Origin: Sphingopyxis sp. H050
GTDB taxonomy: Bacteria; Pseudomonadota; Alphaproteobacteria; Sphingomonadales; Sphingomonadaceae
Reading direction: 5' to 3'
DNA: 39,432 nt
Assembly: GCF_001468265.1 (NCBI RefSeq)
Contig: NZ_LNRZ01000016.1
Coordinates: forward strand, 1 to 39,432
The translations under genes and the position numbers were made by a program. Below the pieces are notes generated by a model. That model was not told the DNA's origin. It was given only the letters and a program-made list of their open reading frames with translations, and did no database searches. Below, piece by piece: positions 16,055 to 24,495 of the stretch (positions are counted from its first letter, which is position 1; each line of letters begins with the position of its first letter).

Positions 16055-16078
16055 GCGATGAGCTATGAACCAATAGCA

Positions 16079-16104
16079 AAAAGGGGCGCGGCGGCGCCCC
16101 TTTT
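16079..16104. terminator. Bidirectional rho-independent terminator
   Basis: AAAAGGGGCGC, a 4-base loop GGCG, then GCGCCCCTTTT: an 11-bp perfect stem flanked by A and T runs. It lies between the convergent acyltransferase and hlyD genes and can stop transcription from both. Confidence 0.9.
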
Positions 16105-16139
16105 CATATCTGCGAGGCCCGAGCCCAGCAGGAGTTCCA

Positions 16140-17615
16140 CTATCGCTCGCGGCCCGCCTCATCCAAGGTCTGGGCAATCGGCGACAGCAGATACTGGATG
16201 ATCCGACGCTCGCCCGTTTTGATCTCCGCCTGCACTGCCAAGCCGGGTCCGATGACCTGATCGCGACCTCCGACCCGGATAGTCCGTTTGAGCAGACGAA
16301 TACGCACCGAATAAACAAGCCCTTGGGGAGACGGAGGAGCACTCCCCTCCCCCTCGCCATTCTGGCTCGCGCGTTGCGCGGGCAATTCCACCGCATCGCG
16401 ACTGATGCTCTCCACGATTCCCGGAACGATGCCATAGTCGGTAAAGGGAAAGGCCTCAAGTTTCACGCGGACCTTCTGTCCTTCGCGGATGAAACCGATG
16501 TCGCGATTCAGAATATGCGCCTCGACGACCGCCTCGGCATTGTCCGGGACGATGATCATTAGCGGCTGCGCCGGCTGGACCACACCGCCAACCGTGTTGA
16601 CGACAAGCTGTTGCACCGTCCCGGAAACCGGCGCGCGCAATTGCTGGAAAGCTGTCCGGCGCTCAGCCTTGGTCACCTCTTCGCGCGCGATGCCAAGTTT
16701 CTCCTGGCTCTCGGAAAGCTCGGCGACCGCCGACTTGCCGAAAGTCCCCCGCAGCCGCACAAGCTGCGCGTCGATATCGCGTATAGCGGCACCGGTCTGG
16801 TCGGCCCTTGCCCGTTGCACGGCGATATTCTGTTCGTGCTCAACCTTGAGCTGCTCATATTCGAGCAGTCGGATTTTCGAAAAATAGCCCTTCTCGGCAA
16901 GCTCCTCGCGCGCCGCGAGCTGCCTCTCGACGATCGGCAGCGTCTTTTCGAGTTTCGCGACTTCCGCCAATGCGCCCGTCAGTTCGGCGCTGTGTTGCGC
17001 CCGCTGCTGGACGAGGCTCGCGCGCTCGCCCTCATATTCGGCAATTGCAGTCCGCACGAAAGCCGCCTGCGTCTGTGCAACTTCGGCCGACGTCCCGGGC
17101 GGCGCCACGAACCGCGCTGCTCGCCCTTCGACATGCGCGAGCAGCGCGGCATTCCGCGCTGCGACAACTTCGGAGGTCAGCATGTTCGTCGATGCTTGCG
17201 CGGCCTCCGCGCCGGCGAGCGTCGGGTCGAGCTCGATCAGCAGGTCGCCCGCTTTCACATGCTGCCCATTCTTCACATGGATAGCGCGGACATAGCCGAT
17301 TTCGATCGGCTGAATGATCTTCACATTGCCGGACGGCACCACCTTGCCGCTCGCGGTCGCGATAACATCAACCTTTCCGATCACGGACCACGCAAGGCCG
17401 ATGACGAACAAGCCGCAAAGCGATAGCATGAGCCAGCGCCAGCCGGGGCTCGGCGGCTTCTCGACGATCTCGAGGGCAGCCGGCAGAAATTCATGGTCGG
17501 TGCGTGGTTTGGCGACAGCATCAGCCTCGTCCTGCATCCGCCAGCTCGCCTTGAGGATCGCCCAGTGGCGCGCGAGTGCCGGAAAGCGCTCGCTCATTCG
17601 CTCGCCAAGGCTCAT
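16140..17615 (-). CDS. HlyD-family type I secretion periplasmic adaptor
   Basis: 491 residues, the normal size of the family. A cytoplasmic N-terminus is followed by one membrane segment (about 60-80, WLMLSLCGLFVIGLAWSVIG), a lipoyl half-motif (VKIIQPIEIGYVRAIHVKNGQHVKAGDLLIELDP), a long coiled coil (about 150-320), the second lipoyl half (LRAPVSGTVQQL) and a C-terminal beta-barrel ending in the conserved GLAVQAEIKTGERRIIQYLLSP. It links the inner-membrane ATPase to an outer-membrane TolC-type channel, which is not encoded here. Its ATG overlaps the stop of the ATPase gene by 4 bp, so the two are coupled. Intact. Confidence 0.95.
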   Translation of the reverse strand: MSLGERMSERFPALARHWAILKASWRMQDEADAVAKPRTDHEFLPAALEIVEKPPSPGWRWLMLSLCGLFVIGLAWSVIGKVDVIATASGKVVPSGNVKIIQPIEIGYVRAIHVKNGQHVKAGDLLIELDPTLAGAEAAQASTNMLTSEVVAARNAALLAHVEGRAARFVAPPGTSAEVAQTQAAFVRTAIAEYEGERASLVQQRAQHSAELTGALAEVAKLEKTLPIVERQLAAREELAEKGYFSKIRLLEYEQLKVEHEQNIAVQRARADQTGAAIRDIDAQLVRLRGTFGKSAVAELSESQEKLGIAREEVTKAERRTAFQQLRAPVSGTVQQLVVNTVGGVVQPAQPLMIIVPDNAEAVVEAHILNRDIGFIREGQKVRVKLEAFPFTDYGIVPGIVESISRDAVELPAQRASQNGEGEGSAPPSPQGLVYSVRIRLLKRTIRVGGRDQVIGPGLAVQAEIKTGERRIIQYLLSPIAQTLDEAGRER

Positions 17616-19834
17616 GGGACGGTCACCCCCATTTGCTTGGTATAGAGCTGGGCATAGCGCCCGCCCGCGCGGAGCAATTCCTCATGGCTTCCTTGCTCGG
17701 TGACCTCGCCGGCCTCGACCGTGATGATGCGGTCGCACTGACGAACTGCCGACAGGCGGTGCGCGATAATGATGACCGTCCGCCCCTTGGCGATGCTCGC
17801 GAGATTATGCTGAATGATCTCCTCGCTTTCGGCGTCGAGCGCAGAGGTCGCCTCATCGAAGATCAGGATGCGCGGATCGTTCACGAGCGCGCGGGCGATC
17901 GCGAGACGCTGGCGCTGACCGCCCGACAGATTGCTGCCGCGCTCCTCGATCACCGTATCATAGCCATGGTTCATTTGCAGGATGAATTCATGCGCGCCCG
18001 CAAGCTGCGCCGCGGCCATCACAGCTTCCATCGGCCGCGTTGGATCGCCCAGTGCGATATTCTCACGCACCGTGCGGTTGAACAGGATATTTTCCTGAAG
18101 CACGACGCCGATTTGGCGCCGGAGCCACGGAGGATCAACGAGCGCCAGATCTACGCCGTCGACGAGCACACGCCCCTGTTCAGGGATATACAAGCGTTGC
18201 ACCAGCTTGGTCAGTGTCGACTTGCCTGATCCTGACGGCCCGACGATGCCAAGCATTTCGCCCGCCCTGAGTTCGAGGCTCACGCCGCGCAGCGTCTCGG
18301 GCATATCAGGCCTGTAGCGGAACCGGACCTGGTCGAAGGTTACGTCGCCGCGGATCGGCGGCAGGCTTGCCCGATTGGGGTTATATTCGGGCTCCGCGGG
18401 TGTGTTCAGAACGTCGGCGAGACGGTCCACCGAGATACGGACCTGCTGGAAATCCTGCCAAAGCTGAGAGAGACGAAGGATCGGTGCCGCGACGCGGCCC
18501 GAGAGCATGTTGAAGGCGACGAGCGAACCGACAGAAAGATCGCCGGCGATCACCGCCTTCGCCCCGAAATAAAGGATCGCCACGGTCGTCAGTTTCGAGA
18601 CGACCTGGATTAGGTGGCTGCCAGTATTCGCGAGCTTGGCGACGTCGAAGCCGGTGTTGGTATAGCCCGAGAAGAGCTTCTCCCAGCGGTCGCGCATCTG
18701 TGGCTCGACCGCCATCGATTTCAGGGTTCCGATCCCGGTCACGCTCTCGACCAGAAATGACTGGTTCTCGGCACCGCGACGGAATTTTTCCTCGAGCAAC
18801 GTTCGCAACCTTGGCGAGATCGTCATCGAAATCGCGACATAGCAGGGGATCGAAAGCAACACGATCAGGGTCAGGAACGGCGAATAGAGGAACATCACGG
18901 CGAAGAACACGATGGTGAAGAACAGGTCGATTACGACCGTCACCGCATTCGAGGTGAGGAATTGACGAATATTCTCGAGTTCGCGCACCCGCGCCACGCT
19001 GTCGCCAACACGCCTGGATTCGAAATAGCCGAGCGGTAGGTTCAGCAAGTGGCGAAACATCTTCGAGGACAGCTCGCTGTCGACCCGGTTGGTCGTGTGC
19101 GAGAAGAGCCAGTTGCGCAATCCCGACATCAAGGTTTCGAAGAGCAGGATGACCGTGAGCCCGAAGGCCAGGACATCAAGCGTGGTCATCGACTGGTGGA
19201 CAAGCACCTTGTCAATAACAAGCTGGAAGAAGATCGGCGAGATGAGACCCATCAGCTGAAGGAAAAAGGAACCGATCAGAACGTCGCGGAGCGGCTTCCG
19301 GTATTTGACAAGGGCCGGGATGAACCAGGCGATGTCGAACGGGCGCTTGTCGCCGGCCATTGCCTCCCGCGAGGTGAGAAGCAGCAACCGTCCAGTGAAG
19401 CGCTCCGCGCCTTCTTCGGCCGTCCATATTTCGGGGCGTTCCGCGTCGCCACGCTGGACGAGATAGCGGGGCTTGAGGCTCGCGTCCTCGATCTTGAGAA
19501 GGATAACACCGCCATGCGAGCGGGATTCGGCAAGCGCCGGAAGCGGCAGCTTGCTCAATTCGTCGAGCCGAGCGGTACGAATCTTGGCGATGAGGCCGAG
19601 GCGTTTCGAGATGCGCGCAAAATCTTCTACGCCCCAGGGCTCGTCACCGCGACCACGGTCGTGGATCATCTGCGCCGGATCGGCAGGCGTCCCGAGGAAT
19701 TTCGCGAGCAGGATGAAACAGGTCAGCGATGGGTCTAGCGCAAGAGGTGCGCCACCGGCCTCCGCGACATGTCCCTGCGGCCCCTGATCTGTCTCTCCCG
19801 TACCTGACATGCATCCCCCGTAAAGCCCAAGCAT
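17612..19834 (-). CDS. HlyB-type type I secretion ABC transporter (permease/ATPase)
   Basis: 740 residues with the three domains of HlyB-type exporters. The N-terminal C39-like domain (about 30-155) has no His at the usual catalytic place, so it is likely a substrate-docking rather than a cleaving domain. Five to six membrane segments follow (about 170-450). The ATPase has Walker A GPSGSGKST (about 530-538), signature LSGGQ (about 635), Walker B ILIFDEATSALD (about 656-667) and the switch His in IIAHRLS. It powers one-step export of an RTX-type protein. The start could also be the ATG at 19810. It is the first gene of the hlyB-hlyD pair. Confidence 0.95.
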   Translation of the reverse strand: MLGLYGGCMSGTGETDQGPQGHVAEAGGAPLALDPSLTCFILLAKFLGTPADPAQMIHDRGRGDEPWGVEDFARISKRLGLIAKIRTARLDELSKLPLPALAESRSHGGVILLKIEDASLKPRYLVQRGDAERPEIWTAEEGAERFTGRLLLLTSREAMAGDKRPFDIAWFIPALVKYRKPLRDVLIGSFFLQLMGLISPIFFQLVIDKVLVHQSMTTLDVLAFGLTVILLFETLMSGLRNWLFSHTTNRVDSELSSKMFRHLLNLPLGYFESRRVGDSVARVRELENIRQFLTSNAVTVVIDLFFTIVFFAVMFLYSPFLTLIVLLSIPCYVAISMTISPRLRTLLEEKFRRGAENQSFLVESVTGIGTLKSMAVEPQMRDRWEKLFSGYTNTGFDVAKLANTGSHLIQVVSKLTTVAILYFGAKAVIAGDLSVGSLVAFNMLSGRVAAPILRLSQLWQDFQQVRISVDRLADVLNTPAEPEYNPNRASLPPIRGDVTFDQVRFRYRPDMPETLRGVSLELRAGEMLGIVGPSGSGKSTLTKLVQRLYIPEQGRVLVDGVDLALVDPPWLRRQIGVVLQENILFNRTVRENIALGDPTRPMEAVMAAAQLAGAHEFILQMNHGYDTVIEERGSNLSGGQRQRLAIARALVNDPRILIFDEATSALDAESEEIIQHNLASIAKGRTVIIIAHRLSAVRQCDRIITVEAGEVTEQGSHEELLRAGGRYAQLYTKQMGVTVP

Positions 19835-19912
19835 TGACCACCGGAACCGGAATCAGCTGTCGCTGGTCAATTGCAGGCCTTTGCTTCCTGCATGTATCAT
19901 TCTTTCTTCGAC

Positions 19913-19941
19913 AGAGAATAGCTATCTCAAAACATTGTCAA
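19913..19941 (-). promoter_or_regulatory. Candidate promoter of the hlyB-hlyD operon
   Basis: On the minus strand TTGACA (19936-19941) is followed after 17 bp by TTCTCT (19913-19918), about 80 bp before the start codon, in the only AT-rich part of the spacer. The -10 box is poor, so this is tentative. Confidence 0.35.
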
Positions 19942-20008
19942 ATCTGGATACAATTTAATGATGCGCCATAGTTCGCGCGATCACCGACGTGTTCGTTCCA
20001 AAATAAAA

Positions 20009-20030
20009 AGGGCCAGCTTGCGCCGGCCCT
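20009..20030 (-). terminator. Rho-independent terminator
   Basis: AGGGCCAGC, loop TTGC, GCCGGCCCT: a 9-bp stem with one mismatch. On the minus strand it is followed by TTTTTATTTT, so it ends minus-strand transcripts coming from the gene at 20126-20386 and insulates the hlyB promoter. Confidence 0.75.
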
Positions 20031-20125
20031 GGTAGGTTTTGGGAGAGGATGCCTGAAAGGCATGCTGGATTTGAGAACGATCGAGCCTTGCTGCAAGTGC
20101 GAAGGCAATTTTTTCAGCCCGAGGC

Positions 20126-20386
20126 TCAGCCAGGCACAATTCCATCAGCGGGCACGGGACCACCGAACCTGATCCGGGACATGGCCGAGAGATCGATCGC
20201 GAGGCGGCGGGCCTGCTTCGCGTCCGCGCCAATCCGTTCCAGCATCTTCATGAACGCATCGGGATCAGGCTGCCCAAGGGGGAGCCGATAGTAGAGAAGA
20301 TCCTTCAGCATCTGCGCCTTGCGCGCCGAACGAAGACTGAACTTCCAGTCGAACGTCACGTTGATCGGGCGCTCTGAAGCAAGCAA
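20126..20386 (-). CDS. Small unknown protein
   Basis: 86 residues, no family recognised. The protein is amphipathic and mostly helical by eye, with LKDLLYYRLPLG, PDAFMKMLERIG and AKQARRLAIDLSAM blocks, and a Pro/Gly-rich end. Support for a real gene is the protein-like composition and a minus-strand terminator about 95 bp after its stop. The start is uncertain: the first possible codon is TTG at 20386 with no clear ribosome site, so the gene may begin upstream or be an N-terminally cut remnant. Confidence 0.45.
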   Translation of the reverse strand: MLASERPINVTFDWKFSLRSARKAQMLKDLLYYRLPLGQPDPDAFMKMLERIGADAKQARRLAIDLSAMSRIRFGGPVPADGIVPG

Positions 20387-20458
20387 GCACCCGGCACGTC
20401 CCCCCGCGATTGAGTGCGGCCCCTTTACCTACGCTGCTCGAGGCACTAGATTGGGGCC

Positions 20459-20641
20459 ATGGTAAGCGTGACCACCCCTCGCGAACAGGCAGAAACCTCG
20501 GACGCTGCACGCAAGGTCGGCGGCTACGTCGAGCTCCTGCGCTTGCAAGATGAGCGCACCGCGATCCGGCGCCGCGGCCTGATCGCACAGCTAATCAAGA
20601 ACCCCACGACGGGCCGCTTCAAATATATCGTCAAGAGCTGA
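20459..20641 (+). CDS. Small unknown protein, first of a three-gene unit
   Basis: 60 residues, rich in Arg, Glu and Gln (YVELLRLQDERTAIRRRGLIAQL), ending FKYIVKS. It is probably a short helical cytoplasmic protein; no family is recognised. Its stop is 3 bp before the next gene, which suggests translational coupling. No strong ribosome site is visible before its ATG. The protein-like composition and tight spacing support it as a gene. Confidence 0.55.
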   Translation: MVSVTTPREQAETSDAARKVGGYVELLRLQDERTAIRRRGLIAQLIKNPTTGRFKYIVKS

Positions 20642-20644
20642 TCC

Positions 20645-21565
20645 ATGACGCTCACGCTGGCCGTCCTCGCCAGCATGCTCATCCTGCTACCCGGCCTGAC
20701 CTTTCTCGGTGCCTGGAACCTCAAAGGCGCACGAACCGGCGCGGGCCGCCCCGAACTTCCTCTTGGTTCAGCAACGACACTGCTTCTCGCGGTAGGAATA
20801 TCGCTCATCGCGCATTTCTTCGGCTGGATTTTCGTCGAAATGGCCCGGAACCTCCTAACGGCAATTCCTGACGTCCTTCCTCCATCGGGGATGATGTGGA
20901 GTCCGATCGAAGCATTTCTTCGTCCCACCGGTACGTTTCCACCGATCCCCGCCAACCCGATCGCCGCCATGGTGCAATTTGCCGACGGCGGGCATCTCGA
21001 GATGCACGAGCTGGCGACGTTCGGCGGCTTGATGGTGTTGGAATCACTGTTAGTCGCGAAATTCGTGTCGGGCGATGGTTTCGATCTCGTTTTCGACGGG
21101 ATCGATCTCAATGGTCAAGGGTGGGTCTATCATCACTATATCCGACCGACACAACATGGATTTCGGCCCATCTGTCATGTGCTGACCACCTTTCAGCAGA
21201 ACAATCTTGGCATCGGCTATATCGGGGCGATTGCCGATATTCGGCACAGTGAAAAGGGTGAGCTGCTCTCGCTCGCGCTCCTCAATCCAGAGCGATTTTT
21301 GTTCCAACTGACGCCCTCTGCAGCAGCGAAATGGTGCAAGCCCAGCGAAGATCCAAAGTTCGACACTTATGGTCGAGAAACGATCGGCGGCATCGTCGCG
21401 CTCGACGGTAAGTCAGTCGCCAATTTGTTGGTGCGAACACTGGACAAGGCCATCCTCGACGAGATCGACACCGCGCCGTATGGCGACGAAGAGTCCGAAG
21501 AGTCCGCTCCCACAACAGGGTCAGCGCCAGAGGCGGCTTCAGCCGACCCGGTGCGCCCGTCATGA
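20645..21565 (+). CDS. Membrane-anchored protein, DUF6338-like
   Basis: 306 residues. Two membrane segments at the N-terminus (about 5-25, LAVLASMLILLPGLTFLGAW, and 45-70, TTLLLAVGISLIAHFFGWIF) precede a soluble domain of about 200 residues with DGIDLNGQGWVYHHYIRP and an acidic, low-complexity tail (DEESEESAPTTGSAPEAAS). The N-terminal layout recalls DUF6338 proteins, whose function is unknown; this match is from memory and tentative. It sits in a unit with a 60-residue protein just before it and a second membrane protein that overlaps its end by 4 bp. Confidence 0.7.
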   Translation: MTLTLAVLASMLILLPGLTFLGAWNLKGARTGAGRPELPLGSATTLLLAVGISLIAHFFGWIFVEMARNLLTAIPDVLPPSGMMWSPIEAFLRPTGTFPPIPANPIAAMVQFADGGHLEMHELATFGGLMVLESLLVAKFVSGDGFDLVFDGIDLNGQGWVYHHYIRPTQHGFRPICHVLTTFQQNNLGIGYIGAIADIRHSEKGELLSLALLNPERFLFQLTPSAAAKWCKPSEDPKFDTYGRETIGGIVALDGKSVANLLVRTLDKAILDEIDTAPYGDEESEESAPTTGSAPEAASADPVRPS

Positions 21566-22020
21566 TCAAACTGCTCATTTTTGCCGTGACAATCGTTACG
21601 ATTCTCATCGGGTTCGGCGCCCTATTCTTGTTGGTCAGCGCGCCCTTCGCTTGGCTTGCGATTGGCTTCATGAGTTATTGCCGACCTCGCCTCGTCCTTG
21701 GTCGAGCCGCACTGTGCTTTATAGCAATTTGGCTCATCACCGTCATCGCGCTGCCTGTTGGAAATGGCACCTTTATCGGCATATTGCTCGCTGTCTTTCT
21801 TGCACCTTGGCCCGCCCGGCTTTGGGCGAACCGCGCAGCCTTTCGCGCTGACGATTCGGACCAGCGGACCGCGGCCGCCGACAGCCGAAACACGAAGTGC
21901 GAGAGCGAAGGCTCCCGGCGTCGCGTCACGGCTGACAAGCCGTGGCCAGAATATATGGCAGATAGCGAGCGGGCACGGTTGGTCTCCCTGTACCAGCTTC
22001 CGACTTCATTTCCCCGGTAG
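21562..22020 (+). CDS. Small membrane protein, unknown
   Basis: 152 residues. Its ATG overlaps the preceding stop by 4 bp (ATGA), so the two are coupled. Two or three membrane segments cover about residues 3-38 and 50-80 (LIFAVTIVTILIGFGALFLL; LCFIAIWLITVIALPVG). A charged cytoplasmic tail of about 70 residues follows. No family is recognised. Together with the two genes upstream it may form a membrane complex; nothing in the sequence indicates its job. Confidence 0.65.
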   Translation: MIKLLIFAVTIVTILIGFGALFLLVSAPFAWLAIGFMSYCRPRLVLGRAALCFIAIWLITVIALPVGNGTFIGILLAVFLAPWPARLWANRAAFRADDSDQRTAAADSRNTKCESEGSRRRVTADKPWPEYMADSERARLVSLYQLPTSFPR

Positions 22021-22050
22021 CCGAAGAACAGAGGCTGTCGCAGATTGCGA

Positions 22051-22833
22051 CTATGAAGTCGGCCTAATCCTATCGACAAAATAGGTGTAGCCGCCATCGC
22101 GCTCCACGCCGATCGCGGCGCTCGCGTCGCGCTTCAACTTCTCAAAATGAAGTTCCTTGCCGTCAACCTCCAGCCGAACGAAGTCGTTCATACTGACCTC
22201 TTTCAACGGGTTGAAACAATAGGCCCGGGCGGGCAGTTGAATTGAACCGTCCGCGAGGCGTTCGCCCTGACCGGAGAACGTCGAAAAGGGACGCGGCACG
22301 GATTCGTATCTCTCGTCGTTAGTGAAGAACTCGATCACGAACGGAATGCGTTCACCGCTGCCCAGGGCAAATTCACGGGGAAGGATCCTGAAGGCGAACG
22401 TCCCGGCGCCGCGATCCGGGCGCGCGTCCACGATCGTGAATCCCATGCTCTGCCAGAAGGGCTCCGCCGTCGACGGCGCAATTCCGATTTCGAAGACCGA
22501 CCAGCCCTCGTCGGTGGCCCGGGCGATCATAAACTCGGCAAGGATGCGGCCATAGCCCTTGCGGCGAAGGTCTGGCCTGATCTCGAATATTCCGTGGCCC
22601 TGGAAACCCACCGCTTCGCCGTCGACAACAAGAATGTCGATGCCGCCACGCTCACGCCATAATTTCTTCGTGGTGTCCCAGTTGCAGCGGAAGCCCCGCG
22701 CCGGCACGTCGCCTTCATAGCCGTTGGCAACATAGGCAGCCTCGCCCGCTTTGTGGGCGGCTTCTTCGGCGTCGAGCCAAACTTCAACTTCAGCGAGAAG
22801 AGTTTCGGTTGCCGGGATGATTTCATAGGTCAT
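22051..22833 (-). CDS. GNAT-family N-acetyltransferase with C-terminal extension
   Basis: 260 residues starting MTYEIIPATETLLAEVE. The GNAT core spans about 1-150, with the acetyl-CoA motif RPDLRRKGYGRILAEFM (RRKGYG loop) and the strand PFWQSMGFTIVDARP. A further stretch of about 100 residues has no recognised domain and ends in GGYTYFVDRIRP. An in-frame extension upstream to 22995 overlaps the recombinase gene and is less likely. The substrate is unknown. Its start is 41 bp downstream of the recombinase stop, so both could share a transcript. Confidence 0.82.
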   Translation of the reverse strand: MTYEIIPATETLLAEVEVWLDAEEAAHKAGEAAYVANGYEGDVPARGFRCNWDTTKKLWRERGGIDILVVDGEAVGFQGHGIFEIRPDLRRKGYGRILAEFMIARATDEGWSVFEIGIAPSTAEPFWQSMGFTIVDARPDRGAGTFAFRILPREFALGSGERIPFVIEFFTNDERYESVPRPFSTFSGQGERLADGSIQLPARAYCFNPLKEVSMNDFVRLEVDGKELHFEKLKRDASAAIGVERDGGYTYFVDRIRPTS

Positions 22834-22873
22834 GGGCCCACGGTTACCACATTCTTTGACGAGGCAAGCCCCT

Positions 22874-24004
22874 TCAGCTCCTGACTTTACCGAGGACCCG
22901 AGCCGCGGCATTGCTGCCGGCAGCGAGCTCGCGCGCATACCCCAACGCCGTCGTTGGCGACGACCAGCGCAGCGCGAGCGCGATGCCCGCCCCATCCTCG
23001 CCGGCTGCGAAAAGATCCTGCGTCAGCCCGACGCGGAACGAGTGCGCGCTGAGCGCCGCCACCGCATCCTGTCCCGGCTCGATGACGGCATGGCCGTCCG
23101 CGATCGCCGCGGCCGCACGGCGCCGCAGGATCGACACCACGCCTTGGCGGGTTAGCCCGTTGGCGCCGATATGGTGGGTCAAGACCGTCTCCCCTTCTTC
23201 GGCCGCATGATGCGTCAATATGTTGATGCGCCGGAACACCGCCCCGTCGGCGATCGCGCTCGACGTCAGCCACGCCGACAGCCGGCGCATCGTCTCGGCC
23301 GAGAGCCAGACGACACTCCCCTCCCCGTCCTGGTCGGTTTTCGAGCGCGGAATGGTGAGCCGCCCGCTGCCGTCAGCTATGAGGCGCAGATCGGCGACGG
23401 TCGCAGCCACCAGTTCGGAGACGCGCAGGCCTGCATCATAGGCCATCGAGCAGAGCGCCGCGTCGCGCAGCCCGACCAGATCGTCACCGCACGCCGCGAT
23501 CAGGCTTTCGATGGTCAGCCCGTCGGGCGCGACGTCGACCGCGGTCATCGCACGGCCGTAGCGCAGCGGCGCGGCCTGGCGCTGGCGCGCGCCCACCTTG
23601 CGGCGGATGCCCTTCAGCGTGTCGCGCACCATGCCCGCCTGCGTCGGCAACGCTTCGGTGTCGCCGTAACCGAGGATCCGATGCACGCGCGCGATGCTCG
23701 CGAGGCGCCGCGAGAGCGTCGCGGGTTTCGCGGCCGTGCGCGTATCGCTCGCGCGCGCCAGCCAGCGCAGATAGAGGACGAGCGTTTCCGGAGACGCCGG
23801 CACCGCCGTCGCGATCGGCCGCTGCAACATACACCAGCGCAAATAGCATTTGAGATCGGCGACGATCGCCGCCTTGGTCGCCGGCGCCATCGCTTCGGCC
23901 GCCGCCTCGATCGCGAGCGGCTGCGCCTTGCTCCAGTCGACGAGGCGGCCGTGTGCCGACAGCACCAGCTCGAGGGACGATGGGAGCGGCGCGAGCTCGC
24001 TCAT
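22874..24004 (-). CDS. Tyrosine site-specific recombinase
   Basis: 376-residue phage-integrase-family recombinase. An N-terminal SAM-like core-binding domain (about 15-135, PATLSRRLASIARVHRILG) precedes the catalytic domain with Arg194 (AGLRVSEL), a Lys in RSKTDQ, His321 and Arg324 (AHSFRVG), Trp in LRWSSPT and the nucleophile Tyr356 (ALGYAREL). It could act in plasmid dimer resolution or in moving an element. Its start overlaps the stop of a 94-residue protein by 4 bp, so they are coupled. The usual His of the last box is Trp, a known variation. No attachment site pair was identified. Confidence 0.92.
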   Translation of the reverse strand: MSELAPLPSSLELVLSAHGRLVDWSKAQPLAIEAAAEAMAPATKAAIVADLKCYLRWCMLQRPIATAVPASPETLVLYLRWLARASDTRTAAKPATLSRRLASIARVHRILGYGDTEALPTQAGMVRDTLKGIRRKVGARQRQAAPLRYGRAMTAVDVAPDGLTIESLIAACGDDLVGLRDAALCSMAYDAGLRVSELVAATVADLRLIADGSGRLTIPRSKTDQDGEGSVVWLSAETMRRLSAWLTSSAIADGAVFRRINILTHHAAEEGETVLTHHIGANGLTRQGVVSILRRRAAAAIADGHAVIEPGQDAVAALSAHSFRVGLTQDLFAAGEDGAGIALALRWSSPTTALGYARELAAGSNAAARVLGKVRS

Positions 24005-24285
24005 CGCACTGGATCCGGCGCGACGGTCGATCGCGCAATCAGCGCCGCGCCCCTCGCCGACAGCGACCAGCCGGCGCCGCCGCGCGGGCCCGGGCAGTCG
24101 TCGACCAGCCCGCGGGCTTCATAGTTCCACATGAGGTCGAATGCCGCTTCGCGCGCGGAAACGCGGTTCGCATAGACGGTGCGCGCGTGCAGCGCGCCCG
24201 CGATCGCGGCGGCCGACAGGCGAACGCCCGCCTCGACACCGAAGAGCTGGCGCAGCTCGGCCGCGATGCGATGATCGTTCGTCAT
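24001..24285 (-). CDS. Small protein coupled to the recombinase, possible winged HTH
   Basis: 94 residues starting MTNDHRIAAELRQLFG, with GGAGGG a few bases upstream, the strongest ribosome site in this area. The order of helix (LSAAAIAGALHARTVYANRVSAREAAFDLMWNYEARGLVD) and a small sheet (AGWSLSARGAALIA) resembles a winged helix, so DNA binding is plausible. It precedes the recombinase and overlaps it by 4 bp, as an accessory or regulatory factor would. No family is recognised. Confidence 0.7.
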   Translation of the reverse strand: MTNDHRIAAELRQLFGVEAGVRLSAAAIAGALHARTVYANRVSAREAAFDLMWNYEARGLVDDCPGPRGGAGWSLSARGAALIARSTVAPDPVR

Positions 24286-24415
24286 GCCGCGCCCTCCTTT
24301 TCGGCGTCCCCGTCGTGTGAATTTCTCGGCCGATTGGGTGATTTTGGCAGGCGCGGTTTTACCATAAGCCTCGTTTATGACAAGTCCGGTTTGCGGAGCG
24401 TCAGACAGATGGGAT

Positions 24416-24434
24416 ACCAAAGTGACACTTTGGT
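24416..24434. promoter_or_regulatory. 19-bp perfect palindrome between divergent genes
   Basis: ACCAAAGTG-A-CACTTTGGT is a perfect inverted repeat of 9-bp arms around one base. It lies between the divergent recombinase unit (starting at 24285) and the 24496 gene, 61 bp before the latter. It is best read as an operator for a dimeric repressor, possibly one of the two HTH-like proteins next to it. Confidence 0.6.
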
Positions 24435-24495
24435 GAACTCGGACTTTGACGCCGATTCCGCTCGCGGCTAGCATGGCCCGCCCACCGGAGCCGCC

